A DNA stretch of 25,274 bases, from NCBI GenBank assembly GCA_051953655.1, contig JBQCIO010000030.1, forward strand, positions 1-25,274, in the 5' to 3' direction. Below are positions 1 through 7,286 of the stretch, piece after piece. Under the pieces are notes generated by a model. It was not told the DNA's origin, made no database searches, and saw only the letters and a list, made by a program, of their open reading frames with translations. Position 1 is the stretch's first letter, and every line of letters begins with the position of its first letter. The position numbers and the translations under genes were made by a program. Origin of the DNA: JBQCHF01 sp051953655. Its GTDB lineage: Bacteria; Actinomycetota; Actinomycetes; Motilibacterales; Motilibacteraceae.

Positions 1-1
1 C

Positions 2-136
2 GGTGACCGCGCTGCGAGCCTGACCGCCGACGTCGTCGCGGCGGAGGGGGACCCCTCGACCGACGCCGCCGGCGGGCCCCGCCCCGGGAGCCGGGGGCGC
101 CGGCGCCCCCCGAGGAAGCCCGTCACGGCGCCATAA
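2..136 (+). CDS. C-terminal tail of an unidentified protein, cut by the window edge
   Basis: Reading from base 2 gives about 44 codons ending in TAA at 134-136, with nearly every third position G or C, which is the coding signature of the clearly real genes here. The last 20 or so residues are rich in Pro, Gly and Arg and look like a disordered basic tail. There is no recognisable domain, so no function is assigned. An alternative is that the upstream gene ends at the TGA at 21-23 in another frame and the rest is non-coding; the region is so GC-rich that codon bias is only moderate evidence. An 18-bp perfect palindrome (93-110) lies inside this frame. Confidence 0.35.
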   Translation, partial: GDRAASLTADVVAAEGDPSTDAAGGPRPGSRGRRRPPRKPVTAP

Positions 137-304
137 CATACCGGCCGCGATGCGGGCACGGGCCCCCGCGGGAAGGCACCGCGGCCGATGAAACCGTCCC
201 CTGCCGCGGTTCCACCGGTCGCGGGCACGAGAATGCCCGGTCATGCGCGACCGTGCATGTCAACTTGATGCCACTGGCCGCTACGTGCCAGTAGCCTCGC
301 TGCC
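137..304. other. intergenic region with nested inverted repeats, upstream of the regulator gene
   Basis: There is no credible gene here. Two hairpin-forming blocks can be read. CGGCCGCG (142-149) pairs with CGCGGCCG (180-187). Further on, GGTCGCG (217-223) pairs with CGCGACC (246-252), and inside it CGGGCA (222-227) pairs with TGCCCG (234-239), so the two nested stems share two bases and cannot both form fully. The first block could terminate the upstream gene. The second lies just before the promoter of the next gene. Base composition dips in GC around 185-270, as expected for a promoter region. Confidence 0.4.
273..297 (+). promoter_or_regulatory. -10 box and operator-like inverted repeat of the regulator gene
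   Basis: TAGCCT at 292-297 is a plausible actinobacterial -10 box. A start of transcription about 7 bases downstream would fall at or next to the GTG at 305, so the mRNA would be leaderless; no Shine-Dalgarno sequence precedes that GTG. The perfect inverted repeat ACTGGC (273-278), 8-base spacer, GCCAGT (287-292) abuts and enters the -10 box, the position of a repressor operator. No good -35 lies 17 bases upstream; TTGATG (265-270) is 21 bases away. The binding protein is unknown; autoregulation by the adjacent gene is inferred. Confidence 0.4.
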
Positions 305-1342
305 GTGACGTCGTCCCCTCTGGCCCCGTGGGGCGTGGACCAGCGTGCTGAGCTGCTCTACCGCGCGTCCCTGCGCCGCCCCGGCGGCACCCTGGGCGAG
401 CTGGCCCGGGCCCTCGGGTGGGACGTCGTCGACGCCCGCGCCGCGCTCGAGCCGCTCATGGCCACCGGCCTGGCCCGCGCCGACGCCAGCGCCAGCACCG
501 ACGCCCGCGCCGCCGCCGCGGTCGTCGTCGTGCCGGCGTCGCCCTCCACCGCCCTGCAGGCCATGCTCACCCGCGAGGAGGAGCGCCTGGCCGTGCGGGC
601 CCGGCAGGTCGACGAGGCCCGCCAGGCGCTCGAGCGGCTGTCCGAGGACCATCGGGTCGGCCAGGTGCGCCGCTGGGACACCGCGCCCACCCAGCTGGTG
701 GTGGCCGATGAGGTGCGCCCCGCGCTGGTCGACCTCGCCCGTGCCACCACCGGTCCCTTCCGCAGCGCGCACGTGCTGCTCGGCCCTTTCGCCGAGGCCG
801 AGGACGAGCTGACCCGGCTCGTCGCCCGGCAGGTCCGGGACGGCCGGCGCGCCGACGCCGTCTACCCGGTCTCCGTGCTCGACCACCCCGAGCAGCTCGC
901 CCACGTCCGCTTCTGGTCCACCCAGGGCGAGCGGGCCAGGTTCGCCCGACGGGTGCCGGTGCAGTTCCTGCTCTTCGGCGACGAGGCCGCCGTGCTGCCC
1001 GCCGCGCCGGGACGAGCCGACGGGGACGGCGACGAGCGGGACCGGCAGCACCTGGTCGTCCGCGACCGCGCCCTGGTAGGCGCCGTGCGAGCCCTGTTCG
1101 ACCTGCTCTGGGAGCGCTCGGCCGGGCTGCCGCGCGGGGCGGGCGGCGACGACGACACGCCGGAGGGGCGCCAGGCCGTCCTGGAGCTGCTGGCGCTGGG
1201 CGCCAAGGACGAGGCCATCGCCCGGCAGCTGGGCATCTCGCTGCGCACGGTGCGGCGCCGGGTCGCCTACCTCATGGACGAGCTCGGCGCGTCCACCCGC
1301 TTCCAGGCGGGTATGGAGGCGGCAAAGCGACGGCTTGTCTGA
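305..1342 (+). CDS. TrmB/LuxR-like helix-turn-helix transcriptional regulator
   Basis: 345 aa, predicted DNA-binding regulator. The N-terminal 65 residues look like a winged-helix module of the TrmB type, with a helix around residues 8-20 and a GTLGELARALGW recognition-like stretch. The middle third (about 95-280) resembles the PLD-like sensor region of TrmB-family regulators. The C-terminal 60 residues are a LuxR-type helix-turn-helix: the segment with DEAIARQLGISLRTVRRRV is the recognition helix pair. There is no receiver domain, so it is not a classical response regulator. The GTG start at 305 lacks a Shine-Dalgarno sequence but sits 7 bases after a -10-like box, consistent with leaderless translation. 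It lies 56 bp before the phospholipase-D gene on the same strand. Its ligand and targets are unknown. Confidence 0.8.
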   Translation: MTSSPLAPWGVDQRAELLYRASLRRPGGTLGELARALGWDVVDARAALEPLMATGLARADASASTDARAAAAVVVVPASPSTALQAMLTREEERLAVRARQVDEARQALERLSEDHRVGQVRRWDTAPTQLVVADEVRPALVDLARATTGPFRSAHVLLGPFAEAEDELTRLVARQVRDGRRADAVYPVSVLDHPEQLAHVRFWSTQGERARFARRVPVQFLLFGDEAAVLPAAPGRADGDGDERDRQHLVVRDRALVGAVRALFDLLWERSAGLPRGAGGDDDTPEGRQAVLELLALGAKDEAIARQLGISLRTVRRRVAYLMDELGASTRFQAGMEAAKRRLV

Positions 1343-1398
1343 GCAAAGCCGGCCGCCGCAGAGGACGCACCGCTACCAGGCAGCAGGAGGGGACCGCC

Positions 1399-2649
1399 GT
1401 GGTCGAGACCGTGCCACGCCGGCGGCAGCACGACGCCGCGAAGACCGACACGCCCGACGTCGGCGCCGCCGTTGCCCTCGACGCCGACGCCGACGACCCG
1501 CGCCGGCACGCCCTGCGCCGCCGGCTCGAGGTGCTCACCGGCACCCCGTTCACCGAGGGCAACTCGGTCGAGGTGCTGCGCAACGGCGACCGCATCTTCC
1601 CGGCCATGCTCGAGGCCATCCGGGGCGCGCGCCGCTCGGTCGACCTGATGACCTTCGTCTACTGGCAGGGCGACATCGCCGCCGAGTTCGCCGCCGCGCT
1701 GGGCGAGCGCGCCGCCGCCGGGGTGCGGGTCCGCCTGCTGGTCGACGCCCTCGGCGGCCGGCTCATCGACAAGGAGCTCGTGCGGGCGATGGAGCACGCC
1801 GGCGTCTGCGTGGAGTGGTTCCGCAAGCCGCTGCTGCAGTCGCCGTTCAAGCAGAACCACCGGCTGCACCGCAAGGTCCTCGTGGTGGACGAGGAGGTCG
1901 CCTTCACCGGCGGCGTGGGCATCGCGCAGGAGTGGTGCGGGGACGCCCGCGACGAGACCGAGTGGCGCGACACCCACCTGCGCATCGAGGGGCCGGCCGT
2001 CGACGGGCTGCACGCCGCCTTCGTGCAGGACTGGGCCGAGTCCGGCCGCCCGCTCTACGACGAGGTCGACCGCTTCCCGGTGCAGCCCCAGCGCGGCCGC
2101 TCCACGGTCCTGGTGGTGCGCGGCTCGGCGTCGCTGGGGTGGGACGACATGCAGTCCGCGTTCCACGTCGTGCTCCGCTCGGCCCAGGAGCGGCTGCGCA
2201 TCGCCACCGCCTACTTCGCCCCGGACAGCGTGTTCCTGGACACCCTCTGCGAGACCGCGCAGCGGGGGGTGCAGGTGGAGCTGCTCGTGCCCGGGCCGCA
2301 CGCGGACAAGCGGGTCTGCCGGATCGCCGGAGAGGCGCAGTACGACCGGCTCCTCGACGCGGGGGTCGAGGTCTTCTCCTACCAGCCCTCGATGATGCAC
2401 GCGAAGACCATGACGGTGGACGGCTTCGCCGCCGTCATCGGCTCGTCCAACGTCAACCGCCGCTCGCTGGACCACGACGAGGAGGTGGTGCTGGTCGTGC
2501 TGGACCGCGACGTCGTCGCCCGGCTCGACGCCGACCTCGACCAGGACCTGGCCCGCAGCCGCCGGCTCGAGCGCTCCCGGTGGCACGAGCGCTCCGGGCA
2601 CCGGAAGATCCTGGAGGCGGCCACCCTGCCGGTGCGCCGCTGGCTCTGA
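1399..2649 (+). CDS. phospholipase D-like protein, cardiolipin synthase family
   Basis: 416 aa, with the two HxK(x)4D motifs of the phospholipase D superfamily: His157-Lys159-Asp164 and His334-Lys336-Asp341, each followed by a Gly/Ser-rich turn and an acidic or Asn residue (FTGG, IGSSN). This arrangement is typical of cardiolipin synthases of the ClsA/B/C type, which join phosphatidyl groups to make cardiolipin. No N-terminal membrane helices are visible, so it resembles the shorter ClsB/ClsC class and may act peripherally at the membrane. Substrate is inferred from family only; other PLD-fold phosphodiesterases share the motifs. The GTG start is set by AGGAGG at 1385-1390, 8 bases upstream. 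The next gene follows after 22 bp, suggesting co-transcription. Confidence 0.85.
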   Translation: MVETVPRRRQHDAAKTDTPDVGAAVALDADADDPRRHALRRRLEVLTGTPFTEGNSVEVLRNGDRIFPAMLEAIRGARRSVDLMTFVYWQGDIAAEFAAALGERAAAGVRVRLLVDALGGRLIDKELVRAMEHAGVCVEWFRKPLLQSPFKQNHRLHRKVLVVDEEVAFTGGVGIAQEWCGDARDETEWRDTHLRIEGPAVDGLHAAFVQDWAESGRPLYDEVDRFPVQPQRGRSTVLVVRGSASLGWDDMQSAFHVVLRSAQERLRIATAYFAPDSVFLDTLCETAQRGVQVELLVPGPHADKRVCRIAGEAQYDRLLDAGVEVFSYQPSMMHAKTMTVDGFAAVIGSSNVNRRSLDHDEEVVLVVLDRDVVARLDADLDQDLARSRRLERSRWHERSGHRKILEAATLPVRRWL

Positions 2650-2671
2650 CCCCACCCGCAGGAGACCCGCT

Positions 2672-3637
2672 GTGAGCTCGTACGACCCCCTGCCTGTCGT
2701 CGTCGTGGGGGCAGGGATGTCCGGCGTCGCCTGCGCCCGGGCGCTCGACGCCGCCGGCCTCAGCGTGGTCGTGCGCGACCGCGGCAAGCGGATCGGCGGC
2801 CGGATGGCGGTGCGCACCACGCAGGAGCGGCCGGTCGACGTCGGCGCCGCGTACTTCACGGTGCGCTCGGACGAGTTCGGTGCGGTGGTGCGCGACTTGG
2901 AGCAGCGGGGGCTGGCCCGCCCCTGGACCGACACCTTCCACGTGGCCGGACCCGACGGCCTCGAGGGAACCTCCTCCGGCCCGGTCCGCTGGGCCGCTCC
3001 CGGGGGGCTTCGCAGCCTCGTGGAGGACCTGGCCGAGGGGCTCGTGGTGGAGCGCTTCCACGACGTGGCCGAGGTGGACGCCGGACCGGTGGTCGACGGC
3101 GAGCCGGTCCGCGCGGTCGCGCTGGCCATGCCCGACCCGCAGGCGCTGGACCTCCTCTCCGACGAACTGTCGGAGGAACGCTCCCTGCTCTACGACGCCG
3201 CGTGGGAGCCGGCCCTCTCGCTCTATGCCGGCTGGTCCGAGCGGTGCTGGCCGGAGGTCGACGGCGTCTTCGTGAACGGCTCCGACAGCCTGTCGTGGAT
3301 CGCCGACGACGGCCGTCGCCGCGGGGACGGCGCGCCGGTTCTGGTCGCCCACTCGAGTCCCCAGCTCGCGGCCCTGCACCTCGACGACCCCGACGGCGCG
3401 CGCGACGCCCTCATCGCCGCGGTCCGCCGGATCCTCGGCGTCGACCGCGACCCGGAGTGGGCGGTGGTCAAGCGCTGGGGTCTGGCCCGGCCGTCGCAGC
3501 CGCGCGAGGAGTCCTTCCACCTCGGGGACTCCCTGGTGGGGCTGTGCGGCGACGGATGGTGCGCGCCGAGCCGGATCGAGGCGGCGTTCCTGTCCGGCAG
3601 CCGGCTCGGCGCCGCGCTGGCCGCCCGGCTGGGCTGA
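2672..3637 (+). CDS. FAD-dependent amine oxidase-like/renalase-like oxidoreductase
   Basis: 321 aa. The N-terminus carries a Rossmann dinucleotide-binding motif, GAGMSG at residues 13-18, followed by the second FAD contact in the RIGGRMAVR segment. The DVGAAYFTVR stretch after it is characteristic of the renalase-like group within the amine-oxidase flavoprotein fold. The C-terminal GDGWCAPSRIEAAFLSG is the closing FAD-binding motif, where isoalloxazine and ribityl groups are held. The length fits the family. Substrate is unknown; renalases in bacteria oxidise isomeric dihydro-NAD(P)H, but that activity is not shown by sequence alone. A GGAGA ribosome site lies about 8 bases before the GTG. 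It converges with the lipid-kinase gene, 19 bp between stops. Confidence 0.82.
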   Translation: MSSYDPLPVVVVGAGMSGVACARALDAAGLSVVVRDRGKRIGGRMAVRTTQERPVDVGAAYFTVRSDEFGAVVRDLEQRGLARPWTDTFHVAGPDGLEGTSSGPVRWAAPGGLRSLVEDLAEGLVVERFHDVAEVDAGPVVDGEPVRAVALAMPDPQALDLLSDELSEERSLLYDAAWEPALSLYAGWSERCWPEVDGVFVNGSDSLSWIADDGRRRGDGAPVLVAHSSPQLAALHLDDPDGARDALIAAVRRILGVDRDPEWAVVKRWGLARPSQPREESFHLGDSLVGLCGDGWCAPSRIEAAFLSGSRLGAALAARLG

Positions 3638-3656
3638 CCGCTCGCCCGGCGCCGGG

Positions 3657-4598
3657 TCAGAGCACCAGGCAGGACCAGGCCGCCGGGCGGAGCCTCCAGC
3701 GCCGGCGGCGGAACGGCCCGGCCAGCTCACCGTCGGCATTCGTGCCGAACTCCTCGCCCGGCCCTGCCGCCTCCACCAGGACCTCCCGTCCACGCACCGC
3801 CGCGACGTCGTCCCGGTCGACGTGCTCGCCCCCGCGCATCGCCACGGCGTAGGCGACCCGGGCGAGCGGCCCGGTCGCGGCCGCCAGCACGACGTCGACC
3901 AGGCCGTCGTCGGGCTCGGCGTGCGGGGTGAGCAGGGCGCCGCCGCCGATGGAGGTGCCGATGCCGAGCCCCACCATGAGCAGCCGGTCGTCACCCCCGT
4001 CGGAACCGCTGGCGAGCTCGCGCCCGTCCACCACGACCCGCAGCCGCCAGCCGGCCTCGCGCACGCCGGCCAGGGCGCTGCCGACGGCGTAGCCGGCCGC
4101 GCCCAGCCGCTCCTTCCAGGCCTGCGCGGCCTCCGCCGCCGAGGCGCCCACCCCGGCGTGCACCGCGTTGACCACCAGCCCGCCGTCGTCGTCGACGAGC
4201 ACGTCCAGGGTCCGCGGCCTCCCGTGCAGCACCACCTCGGCGGCCCGCGCCGGGTCAAGGGGCAGGCCGAGGCACCGGGCAAGGTCGTTGCCGGTGCCCA
4301 GCGGGACGACGCCGACCGGGTCGGCCGGGGACAGCCGGCCCAGCCGCTCGAGCGCGTTGACGACGGCGTGCACGGAGCCGTCGCCGCCGACGACCACCAC
4401 GCGCTCGCCCGGTTCGCGGGAGACGAGCACCGTCGTCAGCTCGGCCGGCTCGGAGGTGGTCGCCACGCGCGCTCGGGCGCCGCCCCGCAGCACCTCCAGC
4501 GCGGCCCCCACCGCGCTGTCCTGGGCACTGCCCGCCGCCGCGTTCGTGACCACCAGCAGGTCCCGCTCCCCGAGCGGGCCCGACCCCTCCGCGTTCAC
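3657..4598 (-). CDS. diacylglycerol kinase family lipid kinase
   Basis: 313 aa from the preferred start. It belongs to the DAGK catalytic (DagK/YegS/sphingosine kinase) fold, which phosphorylates diacylglycerol or related lipids with ATP. Visible signatures are GGDGS at residues 71-75 (nucleotide-binding loop) and PLGTGNDLAR about 30 residues later. The C-terminal half has the usual beta-sandwich pattern with a DDGLVDV motif. The reading frame stays open upstream to 4745, which would overlap purA on the other strand, but the GTG at 4598 is preferred: a GGGGAGG site lies about 9 bases before it and the protein then begins just ahead of the LLVVTNAAAG strand. It is divergent from purA. Lipid substrate is uncertain. 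Confidence 0.85.
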   Translation of the reverse strand: MNAEGSGPLGERDLLVVTNAAAGSAQDSAVGAALEVLRGGARARVATTSEPAELTTVLVSREPGERVVVVGGDGSVHAVVNALERLGRLSPADPVGVVPLGTGNDLARCLGLPLDPARAAEVVLHGRPRTLDVLVDDDGGLVVNAVHAGVGASAAEAAQAWKERLGAAGYAVGSALAGVREAGWRLRVVVDGRELASGSDGGDDRLLMVGLGIGTSIGGGALLTPHAEPDDGLVDVVLAAATGPLARVAYAVAMRGGEHVDRDDVAAVRGREVLVEAAGPGEEFGTNADGELAGPFRRRRWRLRPAAWSCLVL

Positions 4599-4692
4599 GT
4601 CCGGTAGCCTCCCCACGTAAGGGCCATGTGATTGCTCCCGACACGCGGTGCGTGTTCCGGGGGCCTTCCCCGGTGCGAAGAGGTGGCAGGGC
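4599..4692. promoter_or_regulatory. divergent promoter region between the lipid kinase gene and purA, with a purA leader hairpin
   Basis: This 94-bp gap must hold the promoters of both divergent genes. A TAGCCT box on the plus strand (4605-4610) could be a -10 for purA; it overlaps the ribosome site of the kinase gene on the other strand, and no convincing -35 goes with it. In the purA leader, CCGGGG (4657-4662) and CCCCGG (4668-4673) form a 6-bp GC hairpin with a 5-base loop, ending about 20 bases before the purA ATG. No known purine riboswitch sequence is apparent. Confidence 0.35.
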
Positions 4693-5979
4693 ATGCCCGC
4701 GATCGTGCTGCTCGGTGCCCAGTGGGGCGACGAGGGCAAGGGCAAGGCGACCGACGCGATGGGCGCCGAGGTCGACTACGTCGTCAAGTACAACGGCGGC
4801 AACAACGCCGGCCACACCATCGTCGTCAACGGCGAGAAGTACGCGCTGCACCTGCTGCCGGCCGGCATCCTCACGCCCACCTGCACCCCGGTGATCGGCA
4901 ACGGCGTCGTCATCGACCTCCAGGTGCTGTTCCAGGAGATCGACGACCTCGAGGCGCGCGGCACCGACACCAGCCGGCTGCTGGTCAGCGCCAACGCGCA
5001 CCTCATCGGCCCGCACCACCGCACGATGGACAAGGTGTCCGAGCGCTTCCTCGGCAAGGCGCGCATCGGCACCACCGGGCGCGGCATCGGCCCGGCCTAC
5101 TCGGACAAGATCAGCCGCGTCGGCGTGCGCGTGCAGGACCTGTTCGACGAGAAGATCCTGCGCCAGAAGGTGGAAGGCGCGCTGGAGCAGAAGAACCACC
5201 TGCTGGTCAAGGCGTTCAACCGCCGGGCCATCACGGTGGACGAGGTGGTGGAGGAGTTCCTCTCCTACGCCGAGCGTCTCCGACCGCACGTCGTGGACAC
5301 CTCGCTGGTGCTGGGCCAGGCCCTGGACGAGGGCAAGACCGTCGTCCTCGAGGGCGGACAGGCCACCCTGCTGGACATCGACCACGGCACCTATCCGTTC
5401 GTCACGTCCTCCAACCCCACGGCCGGAGGAGCGTGCACGGGGTCGGGCATCCCGCCCACCCGCATCGACAAGGTGGTCGCCGTCGTCAAGGCCTACACGA
5501 CCCGGGTGGGCTCGGGTCCGTTCCCGACCGAGCTGCACGACGCCGACGGCGACCGGCTGCGCGAGGCGGGCCACGAGTTCGGCACCACGACGGGTCGTCC
5601 GCGCCGGTGCGGCTGGTACGACGCGCCGATCGCGCGCTACGCCGCCCGCATCAACGGCGTCACCGACTTCGTGCTCACCAAGCTCGACGTCCTCACCGGC
5701 TGGGAGCGGATCCCGGTGTGCGTGGCCTACGAGATCGACGGGCTGCGCCACGACGAGCTGCCCATGACGCAGACCGAGTTCCACCACGCCGTGCCGGTCT
5801 ACGAGTTCCTCGACGGCTGGTCGGAGGACATCACCGGGGCGCGCTCGTTCGAGGACCTGCCCAAGAACGCGCAGGCCTACGTGCGCGCGCTGGAGGAGAT
5901 GTCCGGCGCACCGTTCTCGGCCATCGGCGTGGGCCCGGGCCGCGACGCCACCGTCGAGCTGCGCCCGCTGCTGGGCTGA
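4693..5979 (+). CDS. purA: adenylosuccinate synthetase
   Basis: 428 aa, the usual length. It catalyses GTP-dependent condensation of IMP and aspartate to adenylosuccinate, the first committed step to AMP, in the cytoplasm. The P-loop-like GDEGKGK is at residues 12-18 with catalytic Asp13; the GGNNAGH segment supplies catalytic His41. Further family motifs are GTTGRGIGPAYSDK, TSSNPTAGG and the C-terminal KLDVLTGW and GVGPGRDATVEL base- and GTP-contact segments. The ATG at 4693 is chosen because the protein then begins MPAIVLLGAQWGDEGKGK, as in homologues; an in-frame extension to 4648 is open but adds an unconserved stretch. PurB, which uses its product, is encoded in the pur cluster further downstream. 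Confidence 0.97.
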   Translation: MPAIVLLGAQWGDEGKGKATDAMGAEVDYVVKYNGGNNAGHTIVVNGEKYALHLLPAGILTPTCTPVIGNGVVIDLQVLFQEIDDLEARGTDTSRLLVSANAHLIGPHHRTMDKVSERFLGKARIGTTGRGIGPAYSDKISRVGVRVQDLFDEKILRQKVEGALEQKNHLLVKAFNRRAITVDEVVEEFLSYAERLRPHVVDTSLVLGQALDEGKTVVLEGGQATLLDIDHGTYPFVTSSNPTAGGACTGSGIPPTRIDKVVAVVKAYTTRVGSGPFPTELHDADGDRLREAGHEFGTTTGRPRRCGWYDAPIARYAARINGVTDFVLTKLDVLTGWERIPVCVAYEIDGLRHDELPMTQTEFHHAVPVYEFLDGWSEDITGARSFEDLPKNAQAYVRALEEMSGAPFSAIGVGPGRDATVELRPLLG

Positions 5980-5981
5980 GC

Positions 5982-6776
5982 GTGCGGCAGCGCCGCCTGC
6001 TCATCGCGCTGGCCGGCGTGCTGGCGGTCCTGCTCGCCGTCGTCGTGGTCGCCGGGCTGCGGCGTCAGCACCAGGGCGCCGGCAGCAGGCCCGCCGCCGA
6101 GCTGCCACCCGGCCCGGTCGTCCTCGTTCCGGGCTACGGCGGCAGCCGGACCGGCCTGGAGCAGCTGGCCGCCCGGCTGCAGGCCGCAGGGCGGCAGACG
6201 CTGGTGCTCACCCTGCCGGGTGGTGGCACCGGCGACCTGCGCGAGCAGGCGAAGACCCTCGACGCCGCGGTGCGCGGTCAGCTCGACGCCGGCGCCCCCT
6301 CGGTCGACGTCGTGGGCTACAGCGCGGGCGGCGTGGTCGCGCGGCGGTGGGCCGCGGACCTGGGTGGCGCGAAGGTGGCCCGGCGGGTGGTGACGCTGGG
6401 CAGCCCGCACCACGGCACGCAGCTCGCCGGGCTGGCCGCCGCGTTCGTCCCCGGCGAGTGCCCGCTCGCCTGCCAGCAGCTGGCCGGCGGCTCCCCGCTG
6501 CTCGACGGGCTGCCCGACACCCCCGCGGGACCGCGGTGGACCAGCATCTGGACCCGGGACGACCAGGTCGTCCGACCGCCGGACTCGGCGCGCCTGACCG
6601 GGGCCGTCGACGTCGTCGTGCAGGACGTGTGCGCAGACGCCACCACCGAGCACGGCACGCTGCCGACCGACCCGCTGGTGGCCGGGCTGGTGCTGACCGC
6701 GCTGGACGGGCCGCCGCTCACGGCGGTGCCGCCCGCCTCGCGGTGCGGGCCGCTGCGGTCCCTGGGCGCCGGCTGA
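5982..6776 (+). CDS. membrane-anchored or secreted alpha/beta hydrolase, lipase-like
   Basis: 264 aa. The N-terminus has basic residues, then a hydrophobic stretch at about residues 6-26, a signal anchor or signal peptide. The mature part is an alpha/beta hydrolase: an oxyanion strand VVLVPGYGGS, the nucleophile elbow GYSAGG (Ser114), an Asp in the TRDDQVV segment and a His in EHGTLP near the C-terminus complete a plausible triad. Several cysteines (CPLAC, the C-terminal RCG) suggest disulfides outside the cell. It resembles class-2 lipases/esterases of actinobacteria; substrate is unknown. The GTG start lies 2 bp after the purA stop, so it is probably translated from the purA message. There is no obvious purine link. 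Confidence 0.8.
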   Translation: MRQRRLLIALAGVLAVLLAVVVVAGLRRQHQGAGSRPAAELPPGPVVLVPGYGGSRTGLEQLAARLQAAGRQTLVLTLPGGGTGDLREQAKTLDAAVRGQLDAGAPSVDVVGYSAGGVVARRWAADLGGAKVARRVVTLGSPHHGTQLAGLAAAFVPGECPLACQQLAGGSPLLDGLPDTPAGPRWTSIWTRDDQVVRPPDSARLTGAVDVVVQDVCADATTEHGTLPTDPLVAGLVLTALDGPPLTAVPPASRCGPLRSLGAG

Positions 6777-6790
6777 GGCTCGGTCGCGGC

Positions 6791-7030
6791 TCAGGCCAGG
6801 GCGGCCTTCCGGGACCAGCTGAACTCGATCTCGATCTCCACCTCATCCCCGTCGACCTCGACCTCGAGCTCGCCGTGCACCTGCTCGGGCACGTGCACCT
6901 CGAGGGTGCCCGGGCCGATCGGCAGCTCGACCTCGTCCCCGTCGGCGAAGGCGGCCGCCAGGGCCGAGAGCAGCCGGGCGGCCTCCGCCCGCGACATCGT
7001 CTCCTTGCGCTCGAACTTCAGCTCCGACAC
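6791..7030 (-). CDS. amphi-Trp domain-containing small protein
   Basis: 79 aa, acidic. The pattern of a charged N-terminal helix (SRAEAARLLSALAAAF), then alternating acidic beta strands ending in IEIEFSWSR, matches the amphi-Trp domain family, a small module of unknown biochemical role common in actinobacteria and haloarchaea. The conserved Trp is in the last strand. The GTG start at 7030 has a GGGAGG site 5 bases upstream on the minus strand. Its stop faces that of the hydrolase gene (14 bp apart), and it is divergent from the aminotransferase gene. Confidence 0.8.
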   Translation of the reverse strand: MSELKFERKETMSRAEAARLLSALAAAFADGDEVELPIGPGTLEVHVPEQVHGELEVEVDGDEVEIEIEFSWSRKAALA

Positions 7031-7230
7031 GTCCGCCTCCCCGGGACCCGTCCACCCAGCGTCGCCGCACCGTCCCGCTCACGGCTGCCGGCCGCATCAC
7101 CCCGCGCGGATGAGCGACCCGGGCCTGCGGGCGGGTCGCCGGGGCGCGCTCGCGAGGACCTTGCAGGGTGTCCGACAGGAGGCCCACCAGGCTTGCACTG
7201 TGTGGCTCCCCGACCCCGCCCGGGCATCCC

Positions 7231-7286
7231 TAGGCTGGCAGCACCCGGACGACCGTGACCGCACGGCAATCACCGCAGGAGCCGCC
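7231..7286 (+). promoter_or_regulatory. putative -10 box and leader of the aminotransferase gene
   Basis: TAGGCT at 7231-7236 is a -10-like hexamer. The leader that would follow is about 44 nt and contains AGGAG at 7277-7281, 5 bases before the ATG. No -35 hexamer with normal spacing is apparent. The rest of the divergent gap (7031-7230) shows no gene and no strong repeat. Confidence 0.35.

Noticed and set aside
93..110. Eighteen-base perfect palindrome as a terminator or origin-like site
   Set aside because: It lies inside the likely C-terminal coding frame and is composed only of G and C, so self-complementarity is cheap.
1267..3129. Very long open frames on the minus strand opposite the PLD and oxidoreductase genes, and similar ones elsewhere (for example 12104-14716, 16877-19387, 19532-21847)
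   Set aside because: These are high-GC shadows of well-supported plus-strand genes; their protein is Arg/Ala/Pro-rich or low-complexity and lacks family motifs.
4657..4673. Possible purine riboswitch in the purA leader
   Set aside because: Only a 6-bp hairpin is visible; the three-way junction and conserved loops of known purine riboswitches are not seen.
4648..4692. In-frame extension of purA upstream to 4648
   Set aside because: It adds a 15-residue stretch not expected in PurA, and the ATG at 4693 gives the standard N-terminus.
3657..4745. Longer lipid kinase frame overlapping purA
   Set aside because: Overlaps the purA start on the opposite strand, and the GTG at 4598 has a good ribosome site.
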